This document shows positions 36,001 to 48,047 of a stretch of 64,000 nt of DNA, one piece after another (positions within the stretch are counted from its first letter, which is position 1; each line of letters starts with the position of its first letter). Source of the DNA: Azadirachta indica (Eukaryota > Streptophyta > Magnoliopsida > Sapindales > Meliaceae); assembly GCA_022749755.1 (NCBI GenBank), contig CM040441.1:17733475-17797474 (forward strand). Reading direction: 5' to 3'. The notes under the pieces were generated by a model. The model had not been told where the DNA came from. It searched no databases and saw only the letters and a program-made list of their open reading frames with translations. Made by a program: the position numbers and the translations under genes.

Positions 36001-39000
36001 ACAACACTGTAGAATTAAATCTCAGAACTATTGCATATTTTACTTAACCAAGTACCTAATAATCCTGCAAAATAAAAAGACCATTTATGTCTAATTGCAA
36101 CAGCAGGGCGAATAATGGGTAGTGACGAGTGGTATAACTTCAGGTCAAGCAGTATTAACTTATAAACAGAAGAAAAGAAATCAAAAACAAAAGCACTAGT
36201 AAACACGTAAGAAGAAACAATCGTCACGAACAAAGGACAGGCAATGATATACTCAGAGCAGAATTAGCTAACAGCTGGAAACTTACCACTTGCACCAGAA
36301 GGCATTTCAAATATGATTTCTCAGTTCGACGCAACCGGTCAACTGTGATTCTCAAATATGGTTCAATCCAATGATCCACCTGCCCCTTACAGTTCTGGAA
36401 AACTACTTCAATGAGCTTTGGAGCTGGTTCGATATCCCCATCTTCCAAATTTTTATCTCCCATGACCTACAGGAAATAATATAATTGGAAGGAAGATTAT
36501 GGAAAGTAGAAGAAGCTCACAAAAATACCTTTTCTCAAACAAAATAAATAAAACCTTCCTGCTTCAATTCAGTAAAGTAAAATTTGAATAGCAAATTGTT
36601 AGTGGAAAGACTCACAGATGAAATCATATTCCAAAGGCTTTGCTGGTAGTCTGGTTCCTTGCAACTTAGGAAATGCACAGTTCCCCTTGATATATAATTG
36701 TCCAAAGGAACCAAAATATCTGCATGAAAAGGAAATCCATAAGCACCCACTTATGAGAGAAATAAATTCCAAAACTCTAATAAGATTCACCATGTTTAGT
36801 TTTAAAGATAAGAGAGAACACGTCCTACGCAGCATTATAAGGATCAAACTTCTGGCCATCTAAAAGGGGAGCACAACTCAAAACAAAATAGGGCCTCTTC
36901 AGTATCATTTAGCAAGCACCATTTTTGTTGTTTTGATTTTCTGAAAACAGGCAGACACGTGTTCTATAAGTGTTTCCTTAAAATAATACTTACAAAATAT
37001 GGAACGTCCTTTTCACGCTTTAGTTATGAAAACAATTCTTTATTGTTTACTTGAATTTTGAAAACACATCTACGACATCATTTCAACAGTCTTCTTCCTC
37101 TTCTTCTCCGTCTTTATCAATTTATTTAACAATATCTAAATTATGACATTTCTTATGTCAATTCAATACAATATGTTCTTAAAAAAATTAAAACTAATCA
37201 AATTAATTCAAATAACAAAAATATTAATCATAGATACAGAAAGAAAATTATTGAACAGTATAATTTCAATATTCTACCAACATGTTCTCAAATTTTAAGA
37301 CAGCCATATCAAAATCACCAATTTTATTTTCATTTTTAAGTATAAGCTTTCCATACTGCAGGAAATATGATGAAGATGTTCATAGTGCTTGTTCCTAGAA
37401 TAGGTTCAATTCCAAGGAGCTTGACTGCTGACTTTGAAAGCTGTATATTTCAAATCATTATTATTCAAGTAAAGCTTCCCAATTAATTTGTTGTGGTAGC
37501 TGACATTAATTATTGACTCCTAGTGAATTGCATCAACAAACAGAAAAGAGAATCAGCAGAATTTCCCTCTACTCTAATGAACGCAGGTTGGATACAATAA
37601 AACTGCAATTATTTGCAAGTTATATTACAATTTCTAACAATTCCATTAGATACTAATAATTTAATGCATGCAGAATTAGAATATTTTTTAATGTAGCGAT
37701 ACCATCTTGGTTATGCATACCTCAGTGTCACTACAAACATGGTTAGCAATGAAAGGCAATCTTACTTGGAAAGAAATCAATAGCCCAATCTGCCAAAGCT
37801 TCCATCATCAAAGGCCAAAGGCTCCACATATCCAAAGATATTGTAGGAGAAAAGAAGGTCATGTATGATACAATCTCCAAAACTTCTTCAAAGACCTCTG
37901 CAGAATAAACCAGAAAGATGTCGTGTGAAATGAATATTGAATCTTAGGGAAGTCCACCAGAACCAAATCAAGTGCAATAAATATTTTAAATTATGGATTT
38001 TTCAGAAACTCACTGACGTAAGATCAATTTGCAACTCATCTGAAGTTATTTCACAAATAATAGGAATAACGAGTTTTCTCTTGATGATTCATTCTTTGTT
38101 ATAACATTTTGTGTGGAAATGTTTCAGAACAATCTGTTTGAAACAATAAAAATCAACTGCTTATTGATTTCAACTTATCCTACGCTAACAGCAAAGGAAA
38201 CGAGACAATATATGACTACTTCCATAACTTCAACATAAATTAACAATTATCAATTGGCTAGCGACATCTAAATTTAACATTGTGGCTACACCTTCCAGAA
38301 CTTTCAACAAATGGAAATTCTACCAAAACTTGGTAGAACTACTATCAATTAAAGCAGTTGTTAACTGTCTTCTTATTTTTCCTTCATTCTTTTGACCTGA
38401 ACAAGAAGGTGCTCACTGTAACTCCGCCTAAAAGTATATTTTATAACCATTATGATAAGGCATAAGCTATCAAAATAAGTTAAAATAAGTTCTTATTATT
38501 TGAAAAGGATTGATATTAACGAAAACTGTCATAAGCTAGTAATATTGCTACAAGATGAATACTTAACCTCCTAGCATACATCTGGATATTGATTTTAGAA
38601 TGGTGCTTTTGAAATTTCTATTTTAAAAATAAAAATGATGTTCTAAGTTTGTGTTTTAGAATTTGAACGTCTTTTCTGAACTATAATCTAAAAGTGAAAC
38701 AAAGGAGAAGCTTTTAGTTATGCTTTCAGAGACAAATGTGAGACAAACAGGGAATAATTGTTCATTTTCATAAGATAACTTGCCAAACAAGTGTTTTTGC
38801 ACTCTTATTTTTAGAAGACAAAAAATGGTGTCCGGAAACAATACCAAACACCCTCTTAGCATCTCATGATGTCTAGGAACAATACCTTAGGCCTTAAAAC
38901 AATGTTGGGAAATAAATATTTAAACAAGAATCTTGCTCATGATCTACTATATTATTGCATTGTCTTATCCACCAGAAAATGGGGAAAATGCTAATATAAA

Positions 39001-42000
39001 ATCAAATGACCTAGTAATACAAGTTCTTTGCCCTTTTTTATTCTCAAGTACCCAAAACTCCTTTATGTTATTAAGTTGGCCAATTTCTAAAGTGGGGACT
39101 ACTGCCAAAACACTGCAAACTCTGTAGTCAAACAGGTTGTGAATAATATCTTGTCTCCTCGGGATCACACAGGGCTAATGTTAGGGCAGCTAGAAGAGCA
39201 TGAAGCATGGACCCTAGCAAATCAGGAATCTCTTCTGCTAAATCAGTCTTTCATAGCCTCATTGATGACACAAAATATTCCTTTGCTTGAACCTTCAATT
39301 TGCATCGCTAAAGTTCCTTTGAAAGTGAAGAACTTTCTTTGGTCCATTGTCCAAAGAGAACTCAATACTAGTGTTCACAAAAGAAGACCACAGATGCATC
39401 TATCTCCAGACCACATATGCATCTAACTGTTGCATTACGTTCAATAAAAATTCTGAATATTCAGGTCATCTATTTTTTCAATGCTCTTCTGCCAAATTCT
39501 TGCATACTAATCCTAGATATTTTAAGTTTTGGTTAGACAGATATTCTTGCTGTTTGTTTCTCAAGCAAAAAATTACTTCTCCAGGTAAGTGCAAGGCTTA
39601 AGTGTTATGGGAACATGGAGTCATGGCTATCTTTTGGATGATGAGAATAGAGAAAACAAGAATTATTGATGGTTAAAAAGAGAAAATTTGTAAGCCATCC
39701 AGGCTAGGCCTGGATGGTGAAGAAGACCTTCAAAGTCAAAGTGAATTCTCCCTAGATACACAAGTGATGATATTTTTACAATTGAATCAATTTAAAAAAG
39801 AGTTCCCTCCTTGTGGAAGGAACGTCTTCAAGTCCTGCCATTCCCTCCTTGTAGAGGGAACATCTTCGAGTCCTGCCAAAGGTGGCAGGACTCTCCCCAC
39901 AACTTTGTGGGGTTTCCCACTACAAATGTGGGCAGAGAGCCCTCACTCAGAGGGCAAACATTGCATAACGTGAGGGCAAACATTGCATAACGTGTGCAAA
40001 GATATCTGGGCTGAGCCACACTTGTCAGAATCACCAAGTCCCAGTGGAAACCTAATCTACAATGTATTAGTAGATGTAATACTGTAATATTAAAAAAAAA
40101 AAAGAGAGAGAGAGAAAATTTGTCACCCCTTCGTGATATAGTGAAATTTCAGTCTCTTCAGGATTCTATGCCTTCAAATTTATGTCTTTTCTTTTTCATC
40201 ATTATTAACTGGGAAGCAGCGTAACAAGTAATTAATGAGACTATTTTCATGTAAGTAAAGGTTTGAGGTTCTTTTGTTGGTATGCGGAGTAGACTCGATC
40301 TATACTTCTTTCATAGTTTTTGTTACCTTTCAGGTCTCCTAGGGAGCTGGTCCTCTATTTGTTTTGGACATCTTATCCCCCTTTTTGTAAACCACTGCGA
40401 TATTCAATAGAGAAGTATCCAAAAAGGGCCAGGGAGAGGTGAAATAGGTGGCCCCAGTAAGCCTATCAACTCGGACCTTGACCTCTTGGTCAAAGACAAA
40501 GGTCGACTCATTCAACTCAAACCTTGACCTCTTGGCCAAAAACCAAAGGTCCTACTACCAACCATACCTGAGAGACTAAAGTAACTTCTACAAATGATAA
40601 AATGAGGTAAAATTGATACGTAAAATACTACACAAACAAAGTAAGTTGGTAGACAACAAATGAAAACAAAAGCAAAACAAACAATTGGAGAGAAAGAGAA
40701 GTGCAAAAGGAGCAGGCTAGGTGTCATATACTTACCTTGGCCATCAGTTGTCAACATTCTACGCATAATTGGAAGTAAAATCGGCTCAATTTGGACGAAA
40801 AGGTGAGGAAGCCTGCTAACTGATTCAAGAATTGTGCTTATAGCACGCAGACAACCAACTGCAGCCAAAGCACCAGGATCATCAGTATCCTCATCAGCTT
40901 CAGCAGTGTTCATACACCTCCAAAATGCAGCTGCCTGAAAGTTAAAAAAACAACAAAAAGAGAGTCCCAAACAGAAATAATATGACTGCCTATAAAGCAA
41001 TCTGAGAAATTACAAAAGCATCAAATACCAAATTCTGGCATAATCCTAGAGCATAAGGTGCCATTTCCTCCCCAAATTTGTCCACGATGGTCTCTAAAGT
41101 GAAGACAAGATCCTCATTCTCAACCTCATTCATGAGTTTAAAAAATTCTGCAGGAAGAAAGATCTTGACTCCAAGTGAACAAATAATCAAGAAACCTCTA
41201 ACAAACAAGCACTGTACAAGATTTTCCAAAAATAAAATAAAGCCTGCTACTGGAACAGAGTGAAGTTAAGACAACTTACCATCAAGTAGTTGAGGAAGGA
41301 TTGGACGAATCTCATTCAAATCTGAATCGTGAACAGAATTTTTTGTCAATTACTTCTTTAAATTTTAACAAAAGGATATAGTGTAACACAAATGCATGAG
41401 CACAAACTCACGCAGACAGATTATCAGCTATGTACCTCTGCAAGCTTCAACAAATGAACGCAATGCAAATACAGAATCAACCCGAACAGGTAATTCTGGA
41501 TCACGCAAGCCAGCAACCACACTATGCAATGCTTTACGAAAATTGTTCTGATCCGAGAAGTTAATATGGGCATACTGTCCCGCAACCCATGCCGCCTAAC
41601 ATCCAAGACACAAAAAGTAAGCAAATTGAGAAAACTCTTTATAAAAATTTCAGCAGAACTTGCACAAAAGATTTTGCTATCTAGAGACCAAATAGCATTA
41701 ATATGAGAAAGCCAAGTAATAAAAAAATAATCAGAGACCAAAAACTAAGGGATGACATGGCAGATGAATAAACATATATAATAGCAACAATGACAATAAG
41801 ATAGGATTAAAGCAAAACAAAGAAACAGGAAATGGCTGCGTTTGTATTTTTTCTTTCTTTCTTTTGGAATACTCAGAAATGATGCAGTAATAAAATGCAG
41901 ACCTATCAAAATTAAATGAACTAATAATGTTAATGCTGCTCTGGTTAATAGATCATAAGCCAGTATGTTTTCCACCAAGTTTAACAGTTAAAGACAGAAG

Positions 42001-45000
42001 AATCCAGTTGCACTAGTGATAAATATTCAACATCCATGTTGATATTCATAATGGAGAGACTAAGTTGGAACTCAATGCACACGAAAGCTGTGAAAAAGTC
42101 AACCTAGTATTAAAATAAAATAAAATTAGAGAATATCCCAGCATAACACTTGAGCATTGCATAGCATCAAACCTTGGCTCTGAGGTGACCAACGCGACTA
42201 CTGAACTCAGGGAAAACGTGTTGCACCAACATGCGCTCCAGTTCAGATTTATAGGGTTCAGTTTGTTTCAATTTGTCACAAAGAGCTCCAATAGCAAGCA
42301 GCGCACCATCTTTCTGCCGATATGGTTTATAATCCAATGGTGCTTCATCATACCTGATCAAGAACAACAGTCCAAATTAAAAATTATTAGAACACTCAAT
42401 CATATTAGACCACCTAATAGAACTGAAACATTAAAAAATACCTCTTAAAAATTCCCACAATGAATTGAATAAACTTTTGAAGATTCTCTTTTCCACGTTT
42501 TCTAACCAACTCACTGACAAAATCCATGGATGCAGTCCGGGGACTATATAAATCTTCAATGATATCTGCAGCAAGGCAACGGAATACATACACTACCTTT
42601 CCTAACCCAGGCTTTCAAACAAATTGAAGCAGATTTCAAAACTCACCATAGCCTTTTCTCACATACTCATGTGGGTCTTCCTCCCAAAGCTTTTGGTCAT
42701 TGTCATTGAAGCACATAAGAGGAAATACTATTTCAAAGAGGAGGACATCGAGTTGTGGTTGCAGCAAATTGTACATGCTATTCTTTGAAATGCTGAAAAA
42801 GAACAAAAAAAAATATTAAACATTAAAAAAATTCTTGTGCCAAGAGTATTACTAACAATACTACAACAGAAAAGCAATGCGCGAAGTAATCAAATCATTT
42901 AACAGTAAATAGCTTCATAAAGTGCACGAGCCCGAAGATGCAAAGGTTTTTAAGCCAAATCTTGGATAGAAGCATCACGGATCAAAACAAATTCATTTTT
43001 TTTCACTCCAATTGACCTAAGTTTCGAATGTGAAAAACCTAGGGGCTGTGCAGTATTGAATTACAATGGATGTCTCACTTATGTTTATGTATGCAGGCTT
43101 GCACATTGCAAAGAAACAAATGAATCTAGTTACAAATAAAGACAGGTCAGTAGAATTAGATGGAAGCCCTGATACACCAACTAAAATCCTGCAATCCATA
43201 TTCAGCAGTTTTTGACCAAGGGCTCCTTTAATTTATTCCTGATGATTCTCTAGTGCAGAACTTATATGCTGGAAATAGTAATGCAACAATCCGAGATGCA
43301 TATATTTTGGGAAATAGTGCAGAAATTTTCTTGTCCAATGTTGATTTTGTCCAGTTAGGTTAGTCAGGCATTCTAAATTGCAAAGGCTGCACCAACCCAT
43401 AGGGTTTATTTTCCGCATACTTATTGCTGCTTCACTTGTTCCCACTATTCTAATGTGACAAGGAAAAAACATTTGAGAGAGAATTTGATCATTGAATTGA
43501 CCATTTTCTAGAAATTAAAATTGAAAAATATGGCAAGTCGGTCAGCCTGCCAAGAAGATATACACAAGAAAAATACCTCTTAACTAAACAAAATATGAGT
43601 TCAAAACTATAATTGTAGTCCAAGAAGGTGATAGGCAAAATCACGCAGATAAAGCACATATGCAGATGAATCAGATATATCCTTTTCTAAACATTGCTCA
43701 TCAAAATCATAACTTCATTGCTTAGTTACCCAGACTTATAGCCTTAAAGTATGGAGAAACATGTCCTAATGAACAGTGCAAATACACAATTTTAATTGAA
43801 GACTGTTCCAGATGTGGCACAATTCATTGATAATTAATATTTCCAACAAAGATTGCATGCAAGAGAAGCAGAGTAAAACCAAAAAGAAGCAATATAGTAT
43901 ATATTTGAAACAATAGAGCATACCTATTGCTTAGATATTGAAGAATAAGGTTGGTAACTCTATCAGGTAAATAGCCACCAACACGGATCCTATTCAACAG
44001 ATTTAAGTGGCACTCCAAGATCTTCCCAGCATAATTCTTCTGAAACAATTGGGCAAAAGCTCTGTTTTCTGGATTTTGAAGTTTCAGATCTCCAAACCTG
44101 AAACACGATAAAGGTGTTTGAATGACCACGAACAGTCAAGAATAGACATCATGCTGCAAGGCTTATACTAATAACTGAAAACTCATTCCAAATTTTTAAA
44201 AAATAAAAAAATTACCTAGTGTACAGCCTGTTCAATATGTGAACCGTCCATTTCTTCACCTTCCACCAACCCCATGATTTTCTTAGCTCGGGATCAGCAG
44301 GTTCGCCTTCTGAGGGAACAGGCCTCTCCAAAATATTCAAGAAAAGAATCATCCAAGCATTGAAAACATTTGGATCTAAAAGCTGTTTTGGTATCTCCAA
44401 CTGAAAAGCGAAGAAAAAAGTAAACTAATAATTATCTGTAAACTGTAACTTGTTTCTCATTGATAAAAGAACATGTTAAGCACACCAGAATTTCTGAGTA
44501 GGATGAAAGTGACCCAAAAATGCAACATAAGACGAATAAACAGCCACTATCAGCAAAACAACATTACTAAGGTATGAACCAACTACATCAGAACATTACT
44601 GCTCCGGCTACAATAAGAGAGGTCAAAAGACTTTGTTTTACATCAACAAGAGTGAGAACAATTACCCGGAACTCCCTATGACTATGATGTTTCTAAACAA
44701 TTTGATAAAAGAAAAAACTTGAAGTGGGAATTTATTAGACGCACATATGCTTATACCAATGAAAATAACTGTAGATGTAAGTATAAATATTATTCTTTCA
44801 ACATAGTGAGCAGTTAGAAAAAGTATCTTAAATGGAGGCACAGCTTGTTTCCTACCTAAGGTAAAACAGCAGTTGTGGAATGTAGTCTTTTACAATCAAG
44901 TTACAAGTTATAACCTTAGAAGTAAAAGCAGCTAAACGAAATGGAAAGACATTTTGAACCCAAAATATGTACAAAATGTGAGCCAGATTGAAGTAACATC

Positions 45001-47045
45001 AGAAAGGAAATTAGTTTTGACAACCAAATGGGCTACACTTTCATATAAAAAATGAAAAAACACGCTTTAATACCCCATCTAAATGCAAAATTGAGCATGA
45101 AAACCTCAACAAAAGAAGGTGCACTTGTATAATTCTCAACATGAACTTACATATATAGTTGACCAGAATATTTTACAAATAAGCTTGATCAAATCCGCTA
45201 CTTCCAGTGATGGGTTGACAATCTGGACAAGCCTGTTAAATATATTGAGAAGATGATGAAAAGTTTCCTCAACAATACGGTAAACTGGCGTCCTCTCCTC
45301 ATCTGACTTGAACCTAGAACAACAAAGAATTGGATAAATTAAGTACAACAAATTGGGCATATAGTCTTCTTCTGCAAACATCAAAGAACATCAAAAACTA
45401 TTTTTTTTAAAGAATAAGTATAATCAGAGAATTCATAATTTATTAAGTGATGTTCCATGTCTAGTTATGTATGGGGAGAGGGGGAAAAACCTTTTGCAAC
45501 AATTTCATAGTTCATTATATATTTTTTAGCAGGATTAGTTCCACACTATCACCCCAACTGCCAAAAGAGTAGTTTAACTTATATCCACCTATATTTAATC
45601 AAGAAACCAAGTCAACAATGTTTATAAAATTATAGTTCTACTTACTCATAGATTCTATATCCTTTCATAGAGGTATTATCTGTACTTTGGTACCTGAGTA
45701 GAGATTGGAGTAGCTTAAGACAATTGAAGCAATTTCAAACCCAAAGTATGCATAAGAGAACAAGAAAGGAACTTATGCACTTCAAACATTTGGAAAAAAC
45801 ATAAATTATAATATTAAACTTTAATTTGCAAATATTGATACATGTAAATATATATTACCTTACTTATATAAAGAATTTGTACTTACTCGTATTTTCTAGA
45901 AAGAATCCGCAAAACAAACAGAGCTCCATAAACTTGCTGATCTTGTAAATTATGCTTCACCCAATCTAGAAGATGCGGCCACTGCTCAGGATAATCAGCA
46001 TGAATAATTGTCTTGAGGCACTCACCCAGCTGTACCCTGCACAGTATGTCCAATAATATCAAATAAATTAAGCCTCAAAGTAGCATGCTAAACTAAACTT
46101 AAAATCAAGGGAGAAAACATAGTTGGCAGTTTACCCCATAACGGGCATTGAAAACTACAACATGCATGTGGAATACAAGCATGTGCATACATTTGCAAGT
46201 AAATAAAATATATACACAAACTCTTCATAAAGACCAAAATGTTAAAACATTAACAAAGTAAAAGTAGAAAAGATGGCAACACAACAGTTTTTGAAAGGGA
46301 AGATAAAGGAATTGTCAATCACCTCAACAATGGGGGAACTTGAGCAACAAAGACAAGAATGTGATCCCTCACCATGTCTTTGTCACCCTGCAAGATCTTT
46401 TGTTGCTCATCTACAATCAAAATAGATGACATAAAAATAAGTAGTAATAACAAAGAGGAATGGTTTAATCAGTTCGAATATAGAAAAAGGATCAATACTT
46501 GGCTCAAGTGGCGCCCAATTCTTGGCAATGAAGTTCTTGAAATGAATGCTGGCCACTTGCCGCACTGCTATGTCACAGTTATTGTCCACAATGATCTGCA
46601 ACAGCCTTACCAGATGTTGTGGGGTGTATTGAAACTGAAAAGAGCAAAAAAAAATGAATCACCGATCAAATTAAAATCAACAAATGCATCTGTCAAGCAT
46701 CAGCTTGATCTGGGAAGTATAATATAAAGGATGGAGTCATCATTGAAAACTAAACTAACAACAATCTTATTTGCTTTCCAATCAAACAGCCTGATAATAT
46801 AAACAATTCTTATTAACGAAACTAAAGAATCATCAAATAATTCGAAATAATCTTAACTCAGAACTAATTCATTAACTATTAATTATTAAAAAAAAGACGA
46901 ATAAGATAGAGCAGACAAGACTTTAAATTGAATTGATGAGTAAAAAATCAAGGACCTGATTGAGGCTTTGCTCGGCTGCTTTGCGTTCATCGGGATTGGG
47001 GCTGAGAGCAGCTTGGAGGACGAGAGCAAGGCTACGGAGATCCAT
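33094..47045 (-). CDS. SAD2: Importin-beta family nuclear transport receptor (SAD2/importin-7/8 type)
   Basis: This 1033-aa receptor of the RanBP7/importin-8 class carries cargo through nuclear pores under RanGTP control. Arabidopsis SAD2 (about 1040 aa) affects ABA and drought responses, trichome initiation and small-RNA pathways. Exons, minus strand: 47045-46956, 46634-46499, 46410-46323, 46036-45887, 45313-45151, 44400-44216, 44097-43924, 42792-42647, 42565-42442, 42353-42173, 41595-41436, 41321-41280, 41147-41029, 40934-40736, 37897-37766, 36719-36616, 36466-36287, 35898-35759, 35629-35490, 35398-35238, 33494-33368, 33254-33094. All join in frame from ATG to TGA. An importin-beta N-terminal domain spans about 22-100 ([13 protein letters not shown] at its start); HEAT-type helices follow, e.g. 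[10 protein letters not shown] about 247-256 and [10 protein letters not shown] about 367-376; a very acidic Asp/Glu stretch lies at about 888-965; the C-terminus is Lys/Glu-rich. Introns 14 (2.8 kb) and 20 (1.7 kb) carry retrotransposon relics. The name rests on remembered similarity to Arabidopsis SAD2. Confidence 0.95.
34700..35060 (+). mobile_element. LINE 3'-end remnant, antisense in SAD2-like intron 20
   Basis: From 34726 the + strand reads [18 protein letters not shown], matching the FW..W.ERN.RIF signature near the C-terminus of plant LINE ORF2 proteins. A stop-ridden tail and a T-rich 3' region ending in an A-rich run (about 35045-35060) follow. It is antisense to the host gene. Confidence 0.55.
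39139..39675 (+). mobile_element. LINE reverse transcriptase C-terminal remnant, antisense in SAD2-like intron 14
   Basis: The + strand encodes [16 protein letters not shown], then [18 protein letters not shown], then in another frame [16 protein letters not shown], and finally [18 protein letters not shown]. These match in order the zf-RVT region and tail of plant L1-type retrotransposons. At least one frameshift and stops break it. Confidence 0.7.
39695..39717. repeat. Perfect 10-bp-arm palindrome
   Basis: CCATCCAGGC, the spacer TAG, then GCCTGGATGG. It lies immediately after the LINE remnant and before the hairpin cluster in SAD2-like intron 14. Confidence 0.9.
39803..39993. repeat. Run of consecutive hairpins with 38-bp and 22-bp tandem duplications
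   Basis: Two adjacent 38-bp copies (39803-39840, 39841-39878) differ by four transitions. Hairpins in order: 39803-39822 (one mismatch); 39841-39860 (TTCCCTC/GAGGGAA); 39868-39893 (11-bp stem GAGTCCTGCCA, loop AAGG); 39895-39912 (CCCCACAA/TTGTGGGG); 39916-39932 (CCCAC/GTGGG); 39939-39955 (GCCCTC/GAGGGC). Two perfect 22-bp copies starting GAGGGCAAACATTG follow at 39950-39971 and 39972-39993. The block is clearly GC-richer than its flanks. Confidence 0.85.
40466..40551. repeat. 46-bp tandem repeat with palindromic core
   Basis: TCAACTC..ACCTTGACCTC, then TTGG.CAAA.AC.AAAGGTC, occurs at 40466 and 40512, 46 bp apart. Each copy holds TTGACC-TCTT-GGTCAA; in the second copy one base in the right arm is changed. 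It lies in SAD2-like intron 14 near exon 14. Confidence 0.8.
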
Positions 47046-47251
47046 ATTCGAGGAAGAGAAACTAAAATTGAACAGAGGATCTAAGGAACAAGTATAACTA
47101 AACCCTAGCTCAACTGGAGAAGCGGTTGAACTAGATACGATGCTTCTCTGTCTATGGGGTTTAAAGAAATGAAAATAAAAAAAAAATAAAAAAAAGAAAG
47201 ACAGGAGTGTTGCGGAGAAAGACCGCTAGACTGCGAGTGCTATTTAAATCA

Positions 47252-47260
47252 TTAGGGTTT
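47252..47260 (-). promoter_or_regulatory. telo-box upstream of the SAD2-like gene
   Basis: TTAGGGTTT on the + strand is AAACCCTAA in the direction of the gene, about 207 bp before its ATG. Same motif as at 4446-4454 before the ATX gene. Confidence 0.45.
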
Positions 47261-48047
47261 ACGGTTGTTTAACTAAATACTTCAAATGCCCTATCATTGA
47301 CCCCAAACCCTTACAATCACGCGCCTTGGGGGACAACCAACGACCTTGTTTGGCAACAAAAGAGAGCTAAAATTGTGTTAAAAATGAAATAAATTTTTAC
47401 TTATAAAAAATATTTTAATTATTAAGTAAATTATTTGATTAAAAGAATGGATTTCAAGTTAAAATGAAATAATGTACGCAATTGAGGCACTTTAATAATC
47501 CGATAGACAAATTTTATTCCTACATAATTCAATCAATTCAACTAAGCACTAGCAATCTATTTTCATTGTTCAACTATTCGACAATATGAAAAAAATATTA
47601 TTCAACTCTTTGAACAACATGAAAAAACCAAAAACTCTATCCTTCTTCTTTACTTAACCAAGGGATGGAAAAGCAAAAGTCCTTGCAGTCTTCTTTAATA
47701 AAACATTGGAGTCTCTTAATCACTCGTCAATATACTTTTCTAACATACCTATTTGTATTCACAGTTTAATATTTTGATGTCCTAATATAGAGGACCACAT
47801 CAATATGTTCTTACGATAATTTACATCTTTTTGAAATAATTTTTAGCAAGATCTTGATATATAGCTTTTGAACAATTCTACATGTTTCACATTTTTTATT
47901 CTAAATTTCTGTCTCATATGATGTCATTAAGCAGGTAGGGTAATATTCATCAAGTGGGTATTACAATTGTAACAATTTTTAAAATCTATTTACTGCACTA
48001 TCTCACCACCTACTTGATAAATAATGTCATTTAGGATGAAAATTTGG

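Noticed and set aside
43017..43472. Minus-strand frames inside the SAD2-like intron 7
   Set aside because: They lie between confirmed exons, break the conserved frame and resemble no known protein.
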